DNA of 26,447 bases from Candidatus Avelusimicrobium alvi (GCA_002329395.1 DCTQ01000009.1:17435-43881); one strand, 5' to 3'. Shown: positions 1-7,480, numbered from the stretch's first letter. The notes: a model not told the origin generated them from the letters alone. Numbers and translations are program-made.

Positions 1-805
1 CCGCCGTAAAATACGTAAGCGTAGCCAGCAAATCCGCCGGATTTTCGGCTTTGGCGGGGGCGAAGTGTTTGGTTAAATACGCTTCGCCAAAGGCGTTTTT
101 GTCCAGGCTTTTGGGCGGACGGCGCAAAAAGTATTTTTGCCGCAGAAGCGTCTGCACTTTCTTTTTGTCCGGCGTTCCTTTGGCGGCGGTTTGGCCGTTT
201 TTGTCAAAGGGTTTGTGCAGCAGCCGCTGGCAGGCCAGGTCTATAAGCGTATTGCCGGGGCCTGCGTCAAAGCCAAAGGTTTTGAGGTTTTTTCCGACTG
301 CGGAAAAATTGGAAATGCCGCCTACGTTCAGTAAAATTTTGGGCGTACTTCTGCCCCAGACGTATTCGTCAAAAAACGGAATCAGCGGCGCGCCTTCGCC
401 GCCCAGGGCGATGTCCATCGCGCGGAAATCGGACACGACCGGGCATCCGCACAAAGCCGCCAAAAAGGACGGTTCCCCGATTTGCAGGGTGTTGGGCGTT
501 TTGTCATGCGGCCCGTGGTACACCGTCTGCCCGTGCGAGCCGATAACGGAAATCCGTTTGGCGGGGATATGAAATTCTTTTAAAAATTTGCTGACGATGG
601 AGGCATACAGCCGCCCGAGTTCAAAATGAAGCGCGGAAAGCTCCGGCGCGCGCAGGGCATAAGCGTTTAGCAGTTTTTGCTGGAGTGCGGCGGGATACGC
701 GTAATTTTTAAAGTGCAGCACTTTAAACGGACGCACGGATACGGCGCAGACGGTCAGCCCGTCCGCGCTAGTGCCGCTCATCAGCCCGAGCGCGATTTTA
801 TTCAT
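1..805 (-). CDS. anmK: Anhydro-N-acetylmuramic acid kinase, C-terminus cut by window edge
   Basis: This is the last gene of the minus-strand unit. It starts at ATG 805-803 and runs off the left edge, so about 268 codons are visible of a family usually near 370 residues. The N-terminus carries the kinase signature MSGTSADG (residues 9-16). Further on, GSHGQTVYHGP, the GGISN block and the DAGPGNTLID block typical of AnmK can be read. The family phosphorylates and opens 1,6-anhydroMurNAc to MurNAc-6-phosphate in the cytoplasm. That product is the substrate of MurQ, encoded just upstream. The start overlaps the murQ stop by 8 bases (ATGAATAA), which suggests translational coupling. The identification is firm; only the C-terminus is unseen. 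Confidence 0.93.
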   Translation of the reverse strand, partial: MNKIALGLMSGTSADGLTVCAVSVRPFKVLHFKNYAYPAALQQKLLNAYALRAPELSALHFELGRLYASIVSKFLKEFHIPAKRISVIGSHGQTVYHGPHDKTPNTLQIGEPSFLAALCGCPVVSDFRAMDIALGGEGAPLIPFFDEYVWGRSTPKILLNVGGISNFSAVGKNLKTFGFDAGPGNTLIDLACQRLLHKPFDKNGQTAAKGTPDKKKVQTLLRQKYFLRRPPKSLDKNAFGEAYLTKHFAPAKAENPADLLATLTYFTA

Positions 806-1694
806 CAATCACTCCCGTTAAAAAACCGTCTTTTTGTTTTAAAAGTTTTTGCGCGCCCGCTTTGGAAACTTTTTTACGGTGCATCACCACGGCCGTTTTG
901 ACGTTTTTGCCCGAGGCCGCCAGCAGTTTTAAAGCGGTTTTTTCATCCGTCTGCGCCACGGTGCAAATTAAACGTACGGCGCGGGCCACGAGTTTTTTGT
1001 TGGTGGGTTGTACGTCAATCATCAGGTTGCCGTAGGTTTTGCCGCACAGTACCATGGCCCCGGTGGTAATGGCGTTTAACGCCATTTTGGTGGCGGTGCC
1101 CGCTTTCATGCGCGTAGAACCGCACAGGGCTTCCGGCCCGGTAGGCAGGCAGACGTGCACTTCGGCGTCGGCCGTGTCGGCCTGGGGGTTGCAGGAAATA
1201 AGCGCGGTGCGCGCGCCCGTTTTACGCGCCTGGTGCAGGGCTCCCATCACGTACGGCGTGCGTCCGCTGGCGGTCAGGCCGACCACCAAATCGTCTTTTT
1301 TAGCCGCGCGCGCCATTTCCCGCGCGCCCTGTTTATCGTCGTCTTCCGCGCCTTCCTGGGAGCGGAAAACGGCCTTTTTCCCGCCCGCAATCAGGCCGAT
1401 AATCTGCGACGGCTTGGTGCCAAAGGTGGGGACGCATTCAACCGCTTCCAAAATACCCAGCCGCCCGCTGGTGCCCGCCCCCGTAAAAATGATTTTTTTC
1501 CCGGCGGCGTACGCCCGCGCGGCCAATACCATCACGGCGGCGATTTCTCTGTTGGCCATTTTGACGGCACGCGCCGCGTTAAAATCTTCCGCATTTATTT
1601 TGCGCGCGATTTGGCGCGGGGACAGCCGGTCCAGCTCCGCCGTGGCGGGGTTGCGGGTTTCAGTGGCGATGGCGTTTAAATTAACGGGTTTCAT
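798..1694 (-). CDS. murQ: N-acetylmuramic acid 6-phosphate etherase
   Basis: The 298-residue protein has the normal length for MurQ. TETRNPAT (residues 11-18), the SIS-domain phosphosugar loop GAGTSGRLG (72-80) with E83, the EGAEDD block with E115 (near the E. coli catalytic Glu114) and GLTASGRTPYV (139-149) are all present. The enzyme cleaves the D-lactyl ether of MurNAc-6-P to give GlcNAc-6-P, completing MurNAc salvage. The gene starts inside the end of the AmpG-like permease gene (4-base ATGA overlap) and overlaps anmK at its end. The three genes are therefore almost certainly co-transcribed. No nagA or nagB is visible here, so the next steps must be encoded elsewhere. Confidence 0.96.
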   Translation of the reverse strand: MKPVNLNAIATETRNPATAELDRLSPRQIARKINAEDFNAARAVKMANREIAAVMVLAARAYAAGKKIIFTGAGTSGRLGILEAVECVPTFGTKPSQIIGLIAGGKKAVFRSQEGAEDDDKQGAREMARAAKKDDLVVGLTASGRTPYVMGALHQARKTGARTALISCNPQADTADAEVHVCLPTGPEALCGSTRMKAGTATKMALNAITTGAMVLCGKTYGNLMIDVQPTNKKLVARAVRLICTVAQTDEKTALKLLAASGKNVKTAVVMHRKKVSKAGAQKLLKQKDGFLTGVIDE

Positions 1695-3034
1695 TGTCCG
1701 TCCTCCAGGGAGTGTTTGTGGGTGCGGAAAGCGGCTTCGGTTTCTTCTATGGATTTGATTTTCCCGGTCAGCGGTACGACCGCGAGCGTTACCAGGCTTA
1801 TCACGCTGGCCAGCAGAAAAAAGGACGTATACCCCAGGCGCACCTGCAACCAGCCCGACGCCATGGACGGCACCATCATCCCCAGCGCCATAATGCCCGT
1901 GGAAATAGCGTAGTGGGACGTTTTATACGCCCCCTGCGAAATGTACATAATAAATACGGAAAACGCCATCATCGCCAGGCCGTTGCCCAGGTGTTCCAGG
2001 GTGATGAGTGTGGCCACGGCGGCGGTGCCGGGGTGCGCCCAGGACATATACGCATAGAAAAAGTTGGGCAGAATCAAAATGACGGCAAACGGCCAGATGC
2101 ATTTTTTAAACCCATAGCGGGCCAGCAGCCATCCGCCGGCGAGGTTGCCGGCAATCACGGCGCCCAGCCCGAGCGTGCCTTTAATCAGCCCGTACGCCTG
2201 TACCGTCATGCCCAGCGCACCTTCGGCCTGCGGTTTAAGCAAAAACAGCGGCACGATTTTTTCCAAAAACGCGTCACCCAGGCGGTACAGTAAAATAAAA
2301 GCCAAAATATAGCAGATGTTTTTTTGCGTGAAATACGTTTTAAACGAGTCCGCCCACGCCGCGCCGCCGTTTTTGCGGACGGGTTTATCTTCCGCCGGGC
2401 GGGGCAGGATATGCGCGTGGTATGCGGCAAACGCCAGAAAAAGAAGGCCCAAAAAGCCAAACAGCGCGGCCCAGTTATACGGCCAGGGCATCACGGCGAG
2501 GGAAAGGTCCGGCGTTCGGTTGGCCAGCGCGGCGGTGACGGAGACAAAGGCCCCGCTGCCCAAAATCATGGCCAGGCGGTAGAAAATGGTGCGGATGCCG
2601 ACAAATTTGGATTGTTCCACCGGCGAAAGCGCCAGCAGGTAGTAGCCGTCGGTGGCGATGTCTAACGTAGCGGAAACAAACGCCCCGGCCAAAAAGCCGA
2701 ATAAAGAGAGGGAGAAAAACGTCAGGCTGCCCGCGTCCGCGGCGCGGGTAAAAGCTTCCCAGGCGGTCAGCGCGGCGACGGCCAGAAAGAGGGCGGCCAG
2801 CAGCGTCTGCGCGCCCAACAGCCAGCGGCGTTTGGTGCCGCGCGCGTCTACCAGCGGGCTCCAAAACATTTTTAAAATCCAGGGCAGGTACAGCCAGCCC
2901 GTCCAAAAAGCGATTTGTTCGTTGGCAAAGCCCAAATCGGCATACAGCACCGTGGACACCGTATTAATGACAATATACGGAAATCCTTCCGCCAGATACA
3001 GCGTGGGAATATACGTCCAGGGACTTTTTGTCAT
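1691..3034 (-). CDS. ampG: AmpG-like MFS permease, probable muropeptide/anhydro-sugar importer
   Basis: This is a 447-residue polytopic protein with about 12 hydrophobic segments. It opens with TYIPTLYLAEGFPYIVINT and has the MFS loop 2-3 region SPLVDARGTKRRW. This N-terminal pattern is the one I associate with AmpG-type permeases, which import GlcNAc-anhydroMurNAc (peptides) across the inner membrane. The direct coupling to murQ and anmK (ATGA overlap with murQ) strongly supports a role in cell-wall recycling. The start codon directly abuts the stop of the upstream transporter gene (TAAATG). The exact substrate, sugar or muropeptide, cannot be read from the sequence. No AmpR or beta-lactamase gene is nearby, so a role in beta-lactamase induction is not implied. 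Confidence 0.82.
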   Translation of the reverse strand: MTKSPWTYIPTLYLAEGFPYIVINTVSTVLYADLGFANEQIAFWTGWLYLPWILKMFWSPLVDARGTKRRWLLGAQTLLAALFLAVAALTAWEAFTRAADAGSLTFFSLSLFGFLAGAFVSATLDIATDGYYLLALSPVEQSKFVGIRTIFYRLAMILGSGAFVSVTAALANRTPDLSLAVMPWPYNWAALFGFLGLLFLAFAAYHAHILPRPAEDKPVRKNGGAAWADSFKTYFTQKNICYILAFILLYRLGDAFLEKIVPLFLLKPQAEGALGMTVQAYGLIKGTLGLGAVIAGNLAGGWLLARYGFKKCIWPFAVILILPNFFYAYMSWAHPGTAAVATLITLEHLGNGLAMMAFSVFIMYISQGAYKTSHYAISTGIMALGMMVPSMASGWLQVRLGYTSFFLLASVISLVTLAVVPLTGKIKSIEETEAAFRTHKHSLEDGQ

Positions 3035-4054
3035 TTATTTAAATGCGTATTTGCCGCCCAGCAAATTGGCCAGCGGCTTGGTGGTGGCGTTGCGCTCCAG
3101 CACCATTTTGATAATGGCCGTCATCGGTACGGCCAGCAGCGCGCCCATAATACCCCATACCAGCGCCCAGAAAATCAAGCACGCGATGACGACAATCGGG
3201 TCCAGGTCCATTCCTTTCCCCAGCCACTTGGTTTCTAAAATATTGCCGATAACGAAGTGAATGGCGGTAAGTAAAATCAGCGCCAGCAGGATGTGCCAGT
3301 CAAACCCGTATTGCAAAAACAGTACCGGCATAGGCAGAATGGTGGAAATAAACGGCCCGATGTTGGGGATAAAGTTCAGCACAAACGTGAGGACGGCGAG
3401 CATGGAGGCGAGCTCCGTCTTTACCGAGGCAAGCACCACCCACGTAAATCCGGCCGCCAGCAGGGAGACAAAAATTTTAATCAGCAGGTAAAACGAAATC
3501 TGCTTTTGGATGTTTCCCACCAGCGAGGGTTTTTCCGCCGACGACGCTTTGCCCATAAAAATAAAGATGACAAACAGCGTAATCAGCATTAAGTTGGTTA
3601 AAATGGACACCAGCGTGCTGCCCACGCTTTTTAATACGTTAAATACCGGCAGTTTGGCTACCGTATCGGCCACAAACTGCGCGTTCATATTCACGCCGTA
3701 TTTCTGCGTGTGCAGCATCAGCCAGTCCAGCGTGTCGTTTAAGCGTTCGCCGTAAATGTCGGCCCCGGCCACAAAGCTTTCAATGGAGCCCGAAATAAAC
3801 AGGACGGAAAGCGTAATAATGGCCAAAAATGCCAAAAAGCTCAGCACCAGGCCCAGCCCGTAGGGCACTTTCCACTTCTGTTTAAGCCAGCCCGCCAGCG
3901 TGCCGGCCACCATGGAAATAAACAGCGCGATGACGAACGGCATCAGCATGGTTTTGGTATAGACGAGCACCCACGTTGCCGCGGTGGCCGCCAGAATCAT
4001 CAGACAAACCGTATTAATGGGCGCAAAAGGATGCGATGTATTTTTTGTGAGCAT
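3035..4054 (-). CDS. AI-2E family (PerM/TqsA-type) membrane transporter
   Basis: The 339-residue protein has about eight hydrophobic segments. The family hallmarks are visible in the C-terminal half: NFIPNIGPFISTILP, then a WLGKGMDLDPIVV segment followed by FWALVWGIMGALLAVP. Members have been linked to AI-2 export, ion or antiport activity and other small molecules, so the substrate is unknown. It is the first gene of the minus-strand unit. A GAGAGG Shine-Dalgarno lies 5 bases before ATG, and a TATACT -10 box lies about 18 bases before the start. Its stop codon touches the start of the AmpG-like gene with no gap, so it appears to share the recycling transcript. A functional link to muropeptide recycling is only inference. 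Confidence 0.85.
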   Translation of the reverse strand: MLTKNTSHPFAPINTVCLMILAATAATWVLVYTKTMLMPFVIALFISMVAGTLAGWLKQKWKVPYGLGLVLSFLAFLAIITLSVLFISGSIESFVAGADIYGERLNDTLDWLMLHTQKYGVNMNAQFVADTVAKLPVFNVLKSVGSTLVSILTNLMLITLFVIFIFMGKASSAEKPSLVGNIQKQISFYLLIKIFVSLLAAGFTWVVLASVKTELASMLAVLTFVLNFIPNIGPFISTILPMPVLFLQYGFDWHILLALILLTAIHFVIGNILETKWLGKGMDLDPIVVIACLIFWALVWGIMGALLAVPMTAIIKMVLERNATTKPLANLLGGKYAFK

Positions 4055-4072
4055 AGAACCTCTCTTGTATTT

Positions 4073-4078
4073 AGTATA
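4073..4078 (-). promoter_or_regulatory. -10 box for the AI-2E/ampG/murQ/anmK unit
   Basis: On the minus strand TATACT lies 18 bases upstream of the ATG at 4054, giving a short leader that still carries a GAGAGG Shine-Dalgarno. No convincing -35 hexamer is seen 16-18 bases further upstream. Position and sequence support a promoter, but there is no direct proof. Confidence 0.5.
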
Positions 4079-4157
4079 GCATACGTTAAGGCGGTGCGTG
4101 CGCGGTGTTTGGCGGGGCGGGAAAAAGAAAAGCTTTTCAAAGCTTACGCGAAATTGT

Positions 4158-4163
4158 TATAAT
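4158..4163 (+). promoter_or_regulatory. -10 box for tRNA-Val
   Basis: A perfect TATAAT lies 16 bases before the first base of the tRNA. A weak TTTCAA at 4135-4140 sits at 17-bp spacing as a possible -35. The surrounding stretch is AT-rich against a GC-rich background. Confidence 0.6.
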
Positions 4164-4179
4164 AAATATACACGATTTA

Positions 4180-4254
4180 GGGCAGTTGGCGCAGCGGTAG
4201 CGCGTCCGCCTCACACGCGGAAGGTCACAGGTTCAAATCCTGTACTGCCCACCA
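4180..4254 (+). tRNA. tRNA-Val (anticodon CAC), CCA encoded
   Basis: A complete cloverleaf can be written. The acceptor stem GGGCAGT pairs with ACTGCCC. The D-arm GCGC...GCGC encloses AGCGGTA. The anticodon stem TCCGC/GCGGA closes loop CTCACAC, giving anticodon CAC (valine, GUG). The T-arm ACAGG/CCTGT has loop TTCAAAT. The discriminator A at 4251 is followed by an encoded CCA. A rho-independent terminator starts 3 bases after the CCA, so this is a monocistronic tRNA gene. Confidence 0.97.
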
Positions 4255-4257
4255 TTT

Positions 4258-4294
4258 AAACACAACACCCGCCATTTGGCGGGTGTTGTGTTTT
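4258..4294 (+). terminator. Terminator of tRNA-Val
   Basis: A perfect 17-bp inverted repeat (arms 4258-4274 and 4277-4293, two-base spacer) ends in TTTT. It begins 3 bases after the tRNA CCA. Its descending arm is also the first part of the 64-bp direct repeat described separately. Confidence 0.85.
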
Positions 4295-4340
4295 ATATAG
4301 ATAGGGCAGTAAGCGCGCAAACTGCTTTGCGCGCGTCAGG
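4277..4340 (+). repeat. 64-bp direct repeat, copy 1
   Basis: This segment recurs at 4471-4534 with a single mismatch (A versus T in the ATAGGGCAG/ATTGGGCAG section) and a period of 194 bp. It contains the descending arm of the tRNA-Val terminator. It then contains GGGCAGT-AA-GCGCGC, which resembles the 5' end of tRNA-Val, with a perfect 9-bp hairpin GCGCGCAAA-CTGC-TTTGCGCGC. No open reading frame with a ribosome-binding site is associated with it. Confidence 0.9.
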
Positions 4341-4453
4341 ATTTGAAAGGCGGAGCGATGTTTTGGTTTGCGCCTGCAAGTGCGCAAGGCCAAAACCGCG
4401 AGCCCGGACTGCAGGCGTTTTCCGTCAGGAAAACGACCGGAAGGCAAATCCTG
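4337..4453. repeat. Palindromic multi-hairpin element between the direct repeats
   Basis: The segment is closed by the perfect 9-bp inverted repeat CAGGATTTG (4337-4345) / CAAATCCTG (4445-4453). Inside are a hairpin with GTTTTGG...CCAAAAC arms enclosing TTGCGC/GCGCAA, and a perfect hairpin CGTTTTCC-GTCA-GGAAAACG (4416-4435). An alternative pairing CGCCTGCA (4371-4378) / TGCAGGCG (4410-4417) would compete with the first hairpin. The outer arms match the T-loop/T-stem of tRNA-Val (TTCAAATCCTG), once inverted and once direct. The regular secondary structure argues for a nucleic-acid element rather than a gene. I cannot name the family. Confidence 0.7.
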
Positions 4454-4470
4454 TATATATAAGAGCCAAA

Positions 4471-4534
4471 TGGCGGGTGTTGTGTTTTATATAGATTGGG
4501 CAGTAAGCGCGCAAACTGCTTTGCGCGCGTCAGG
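4471..4534 (+). repeat. 64-bp direct repeat, copy 2
   Basis: This is 63/64 identical to 4277-4340. Here the terminator arm has lost its partner: upstream is only a short GCCA-AA-TGGC palindrome. Copy 2 therefore is not itself a terminator, which suggests it arose by duplication of the tRNA-Val downstream region. Downstream (4535-4605) is GC-rich DNA with small palindromes and no gene. Confidence 0.9.
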
Positions 4535-4623
4535 GCTTGGGGCGGCCTTCTGCGCCGTATAGGGGGGAGCGGCCCTTTGTCCGCCCGGAACGGCCTGGCC
4601 GTGTTTCGCGCGTATTTATTTTA

Positions 4624-4629
4624 TATACT
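4624..4629 (+). promoter_or_regulatory. Possible -10 box for marC
   Basis: TATACT lies in an AT-rich island about 67 bases before the marC ATG. The implied leader contains a small open reading frame with its own Shine-Dalgarno. No clear -35 is visible. Confidence 0.4.
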
Positions 4630-4646
4630 ATTTATAGGAACCTAAA

Positions 4647-4679
4647 ATGTCTGCTTTTAAGCAGGCTATTTTCATTTAA
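4647..4679 (+). CDS. Possible 10-residue leader peptide upstream of marC
   Basis: ATG at 4647 opens a 10-codon frame reading MSAFKQAIFI and ending TAA at 4677-4679. An AGGAA Shine-Dalgarno lies about 7 bases upstream. Its stop codon overlaps the AAGGAG Shine-Dalgarno (4678-4683) that serves marC. The first half of the frame contains the perfect palindrome CTGCTTTTAAGCAG. The arrangement would suit coupling or attenuation of marC translation, but so short a frame can arise by chance. I know of no family to assign it to. Confidence 0.3.
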   Translation: MSAFKQAIFI

Positions 4680-4695
4680 GGAGTTTTTATCGGTT

Positions 4696-5382
4696 ATGGA
4701 ATGGAGTCTGCTCATCAACTCTTTTATCGGTATGCTGGCCATCTTGAACCCTATCGGGAACGTGCCGATTTTCTTGGAACACGTGGAAAATGAACCGCCC
4801 AACGTACAGCGCGCGGTGGCGCTTTTGATGGCGCTTTCTATTTTTATTTTGCTTACCACGTTTTTTATTTTTGGAAGCCGTATCCTCACCGTTTTCGGCA
4901 TTACCATTCCGGCCTTTCGCCTGGCGGGTTCCATCATCATTTTGATTGTGGGTCTTCGCATGTTGCAGGGTAAAAGCAAATTTGAAAGCCACGGCATTGA
5001 AACCGGCGCTGCGCAGGGCGATACGTTTGACCAGGCCCGCAACCGCTTGAGCCATATTCTCGTGCCGGTGGCCATGCCGCTTTTTATCGGCCCCGGTTCC
5101 ATTACCACCGTCGTGCTGTATGCGGAAAAAACAACCACTTTCTCCATGGCTCTAATGATGATTGTGGTGTTGTTTTTAAGCTCCGCCATCGTGGGCGTGT
5201 GCCTTGTGGGGTCGCGTTATATTTTTAATAAAATCGGCCCCAACGGCACGCAGATCGTCATCCGGTTTATGGGTATGATTTTGTGCGCCATCGCCATGCA
5301 GTTTATGATTGACGGCGTCGCGCAGCTGCTGCCCGGGGTGCTGGACTCCACCTTCACCCACGCGGGAGGCGGCGTGAAGTAA
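4696..5382 (+). CDS. marC: MarC/UPF0056 family inner-membrane protein
   Basis: A 228-residue integral membrane protein with about six hydrophobic segments, close to the usual MarC length (about 220). The N-terminus SFIGMLAILNPIGNVPIFL is the family signature, and GPGSITTVVLYAE and the C-terminal IVIRFMGMILCAIAMQFMIDGV segment fit too. The role of the family is not established; the old link to multiple antibiotic resistance was not upheld. The frame stays open upstream to 4537, but that extension runs through GC-rich repeat-flanking DNA. ATG 4696 is preferred because it matches the family N-terminus and follows AAGGAG at 4678-4683, although the 12-base spacing is long. A terminator follows the gene. 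Confidence 0.88.
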   Translation: MEWSLLINSFIGMLAILNPIGNVPIFLEHVENEPPNVQRAVALLMALSIFILLTTFFIFGSRILTVFGITIPAFRLAGSIIILIVGLRMLQGKSKFESHGIETGAAQGDTFDQARNRLSHILVPVAMPLFIGPGSITTVVLYAEKTTTFSMALMMIVVLFLSSAIVGVCLVGSRYIFNKIGPNGTQIVIRFMGMILCAIAMQFMIDGVAQLLPGVLDSTFTHAGGGVK

Positions 5383-5397
5383 TGCTTTTTTGATAAG

Positions 5398-5422
5398 GGG
5401 CGGCTGCGGCCGCCCTTTTTTT
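5398..5422 (+). terminator. Rho-independent terminator of marC
   Basis: The stem GGGCGGC/GCCGCCC with a TGCG loop is followed by seven T residues, 15 bases after the marC stop. Confidence 0.9.
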
Positions 5423-5438
5423 GTCTGCATTATAAAAG

Positions 5439-5444
5439 TAGAAT
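5439..5444 (+). promoter_or_regulatory. -10 box immediately before uvrB (leaderless layout)
   Basis: TAGAAT is separated from the uvrB ATG by six bases, which places the expected transcription start on or beside the A of the start codon. No Shine-Dalgarno is present. A second AT-rich hexamer, TATAAA at 5431-5436, is an alternative that would give a leader of only a few bases. Confidence 0.45.
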
Positions 5445-5450
5445 AACTTT

Positions 5451-7466
5451 ATGGACCGTTTTAAACTCGTATCTCCTTTTAAACCGGCGGGCGACCAACC
5501 CAAAGCCATAGACGCGCTGACCCGGGGCATTCTGTCCGGGCAGACGCGCCAGACGCTGTTGGGGGTAACCGGTTCGGGCAAGACGTTTACGATGGCCAAC
5601 GTGATTGAACGGTTAAACACGCCCACGCTGATTTTATCCCCCAACAAAGTGCTGGCGGCGCAGCTGTACGCCGAGTTCAAACAGTTTTTTCCGGAAAACG
5701 CCGTGGAGTATTTTATTTCGTATTACGATTATTACCAGCCCGAAGCGTATATCCCGCAGACGGATACGTATATTGAAAAAGATTCCGCGGTTAACGAACA
5801 TATTGATAAACTCCGTTTAAAAGCCACCACTTCGCTTTTGACGCGCAAAGACGTTATTGTGGTGGCCAGCGTGTCGTGCATTTACAATATCGGTTCGCCG
5901 GACAGCTTCCGCGAGATGCGCATTTACGTTAAAAAAGGCGCAGAGATGACGCGCGCAGAACTTTCGGGCCGGTTGATTAAAATCCAATACCACCGCGACG
6001 AAATGGAATTTTCCTCCGGCAAATTCCGTATGCGCGGCCCGTATACGGACGTGATGACCCCGTACAGCCAAAACGCCGTCCGCGTGGAAATTGCGGGCAA
6101 AACTATTGCGCATATTTACGAAATCCATCCGATTACCGGCAACGTGCTGGCCGAGCTGGAAGAAGCGTGGATTTATCCGGCCAAACATTTCGTGGCGACG
6201 GACGAAGACACGCAAAACGCCATCAGCCAAATAGAGCGCGACCTGGAAATCCGCCGCGCGGACCTGCTTTCCATGGGCAAAGAAATGGAGGCCTACCGCT
6301 TAAAACAGCGCACCGAATACGATATTGAAATGCTCCGCCAGGCGGGTTTCTGCCCCGGGATTGAAAACTATTCGCGCTATATGGACGGACGCAAACCCGG
6401 CGAACGCCCTTCGTGTCTGCTGGATTATTTTAAACGTTACGATAATTTTTTAATGATGGTGGACGAATCGCATGTGGCCCTGCCGCAGGTGCGCGGTATG
6501 TTTAACGGAGACCGCGCGCGCAAGCAGATGCTGGTGGATTTCGGCTTCCGTCTGCCGTCGGCGCTGGACAACCGTCCGCTGAAGTTTGAAGAATTTGAAA
6601 GTCTCCTGCCTTCTACCGTGTTTGTGTCCGCCACGCCGGGCCCGTTTGAGCTCACGGTCAGCGGCAACAACATTGTGGAGCAGGTCATCCGCCCCACGGG
6701 CCTGGTGGATCCGCAGGTGTATATGCACCCAACTGCCGGACAGATTGACCACCTGGTGGACAAAATCAACGAACACAAAAAACGCGGCGAGCGCACGCTG
6801 GTGCTGGCGCTTACCAAAAAAACAGCCGAAGATTTAAGCGCGTTTTTTACCGAAAAAAATATCAAAACGCGTTACCTGCATTCGGATATTGAAGCGCTGG
6901 ACCGCGTGGAAATTTTAAAAGAATTCCGCCAGGGGAAATTTGACGTGCTCGTCGGCATCAACCTGCTGCGCGAAGGCATTGATATTCCGCAGGTCGGGCT
7001 GGTGGCCATTCTGGGGGCGGACAACGAAGGCTTCCTGCGCAATACCACTACGCTGATCCAGATTTCCGGCCGCGCGGCGCGCAACGCGGGCGGCGAAGTT
7101 ATCTTATATGCGGACCGCAAAACGGATTCCATTCAATACGCATTAAACGAAATGAACCGCCGCCGCGAACTGCAGGAAGCGTACAACAAAGAGCACCACA
7201 TTACGCCCAAGACCATTCAAAAAACGGAAGTGGAGCTGAAAGAATTTGAGCAGCAGGCCAAAACCAGCGCATTCGGCATTTTAAGCGAGTCCCTGCCGGA
7301 ACCCACGCTTAAAAATTTAAAATCGGTGGAGAAAGATATTGAACAGCAAATGCTCCAGGCCGCCGACGCGCTGAACTTTGAACTGGCCGCCGAACTGCGC
7401 GACCGACTTTTTGAACTGCGCCAGATGAAAGTGAAAGGCGCGGACAAAAAGAAGAAGCGTTCTTAA
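5451..7466 (+). CDS. uvrB: Excinuclease ABC subunit B
   Basis: The 671-residue protein is full length for UvrB (E. coli 673). It has Walker A GVTGSGKT (38-45). The Tyr-rich beta-hairpin region SYYDYYQPEAYIP follows; this inserts between the DNA strands. MMVDESHV is the DExx helicase motif, INLLREGIDIPQV is motif V, and QISGRAARN is motif VI. A C-terminal UVR domain (about residues 625-660, EKDIEQQMLQAADALNFELAAELRDRL in shape) binds UvrA/UvrC. The protein verifies DNA damage and loads UvrC in nucleotide excision repair. The gene stands alone between two terminators, and no SOS (LexA) box is recognisable. Its start has no Shine-Dalgarno and looks leaderless. Confidence 0.98.
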   Translation: MDRFKLVSPFKPAGDQPKAIDALTRGILSGQTRQTLLGVTGSGKTFTMANVIERLNTPTLILSPNKVLAAQLYAEFKQFFPENAVEYFISYYDYYQPEAYIPQTDTYIEKDSAVNEHIDKLRLKATTSLLTRKDVIVVASVSCIYNIGSPDSFREMRIYVKKGAEMTRAELSGRLIKIQYHRDEMEFSSGKFRMRGPYTDVMTPYSQNAVRVEIAGKTIAHIYEIHPITGNVLAELEEAWIYPAKHFVATDEDTQNAISQIERDLEIRRADLLSMGKEMEAYRLKQRTEYDIEMLRQAGFCPGIENYSRYMDGRKPGERPSCLLDYFKRYDNFLMMVDESHVALPQVRGMFNGDRARKQMLVDFGFRLPSALDNRPLKFEEFESLLPSTVFVSATPGPFELTVSGNNIVEQVIRPTGLVDPQVYMHPTAGQIDHLVDKINEHKKRGERTLVLALTKKTAEDLSAFFTEKNIKTRYLHSDIEALDRVEILKEFRQGKFDVLVGINLLREGIDIPQVGLVAILGADNEGFLRNTTTLIQISGRAARNAGGEVILYADRKTDSIQYALNEMNRRRELQEAYNKEHHITPKTIQKTEVELKEFEQQAKTSAFGILSESLPEPTLKNLKSVEKDIEQQMLQAADALNFELAAELRDRLFELRQMKVKGADKKKKRS

Positions 7467-7480
7467 AATAACTCGTAAAG

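Noticed and set aside
51..901. Plus-strand frames opposite anmK and murQ
   Set aside because: The minus strand carries clear AnmK and MurQ signatures. The plus frames show no domain features.
4276..4562. Short plus-strand reading frames running through the repeat element
   Set aside because: They lie across terminator arms, direct repeats and hairpins, have no Shine-Dalgarno, and the same residues recur only because the DNA repeats. Treated as non-coding.
4537..4695. N-terminal extension of marC to an upstream ATG
   Set aside because: The extra 53 residues run through GC-rich repeat flank and the promoter region and do not resemble MarC. ATG 4696 fits the family start and has AAGGAG upstream.
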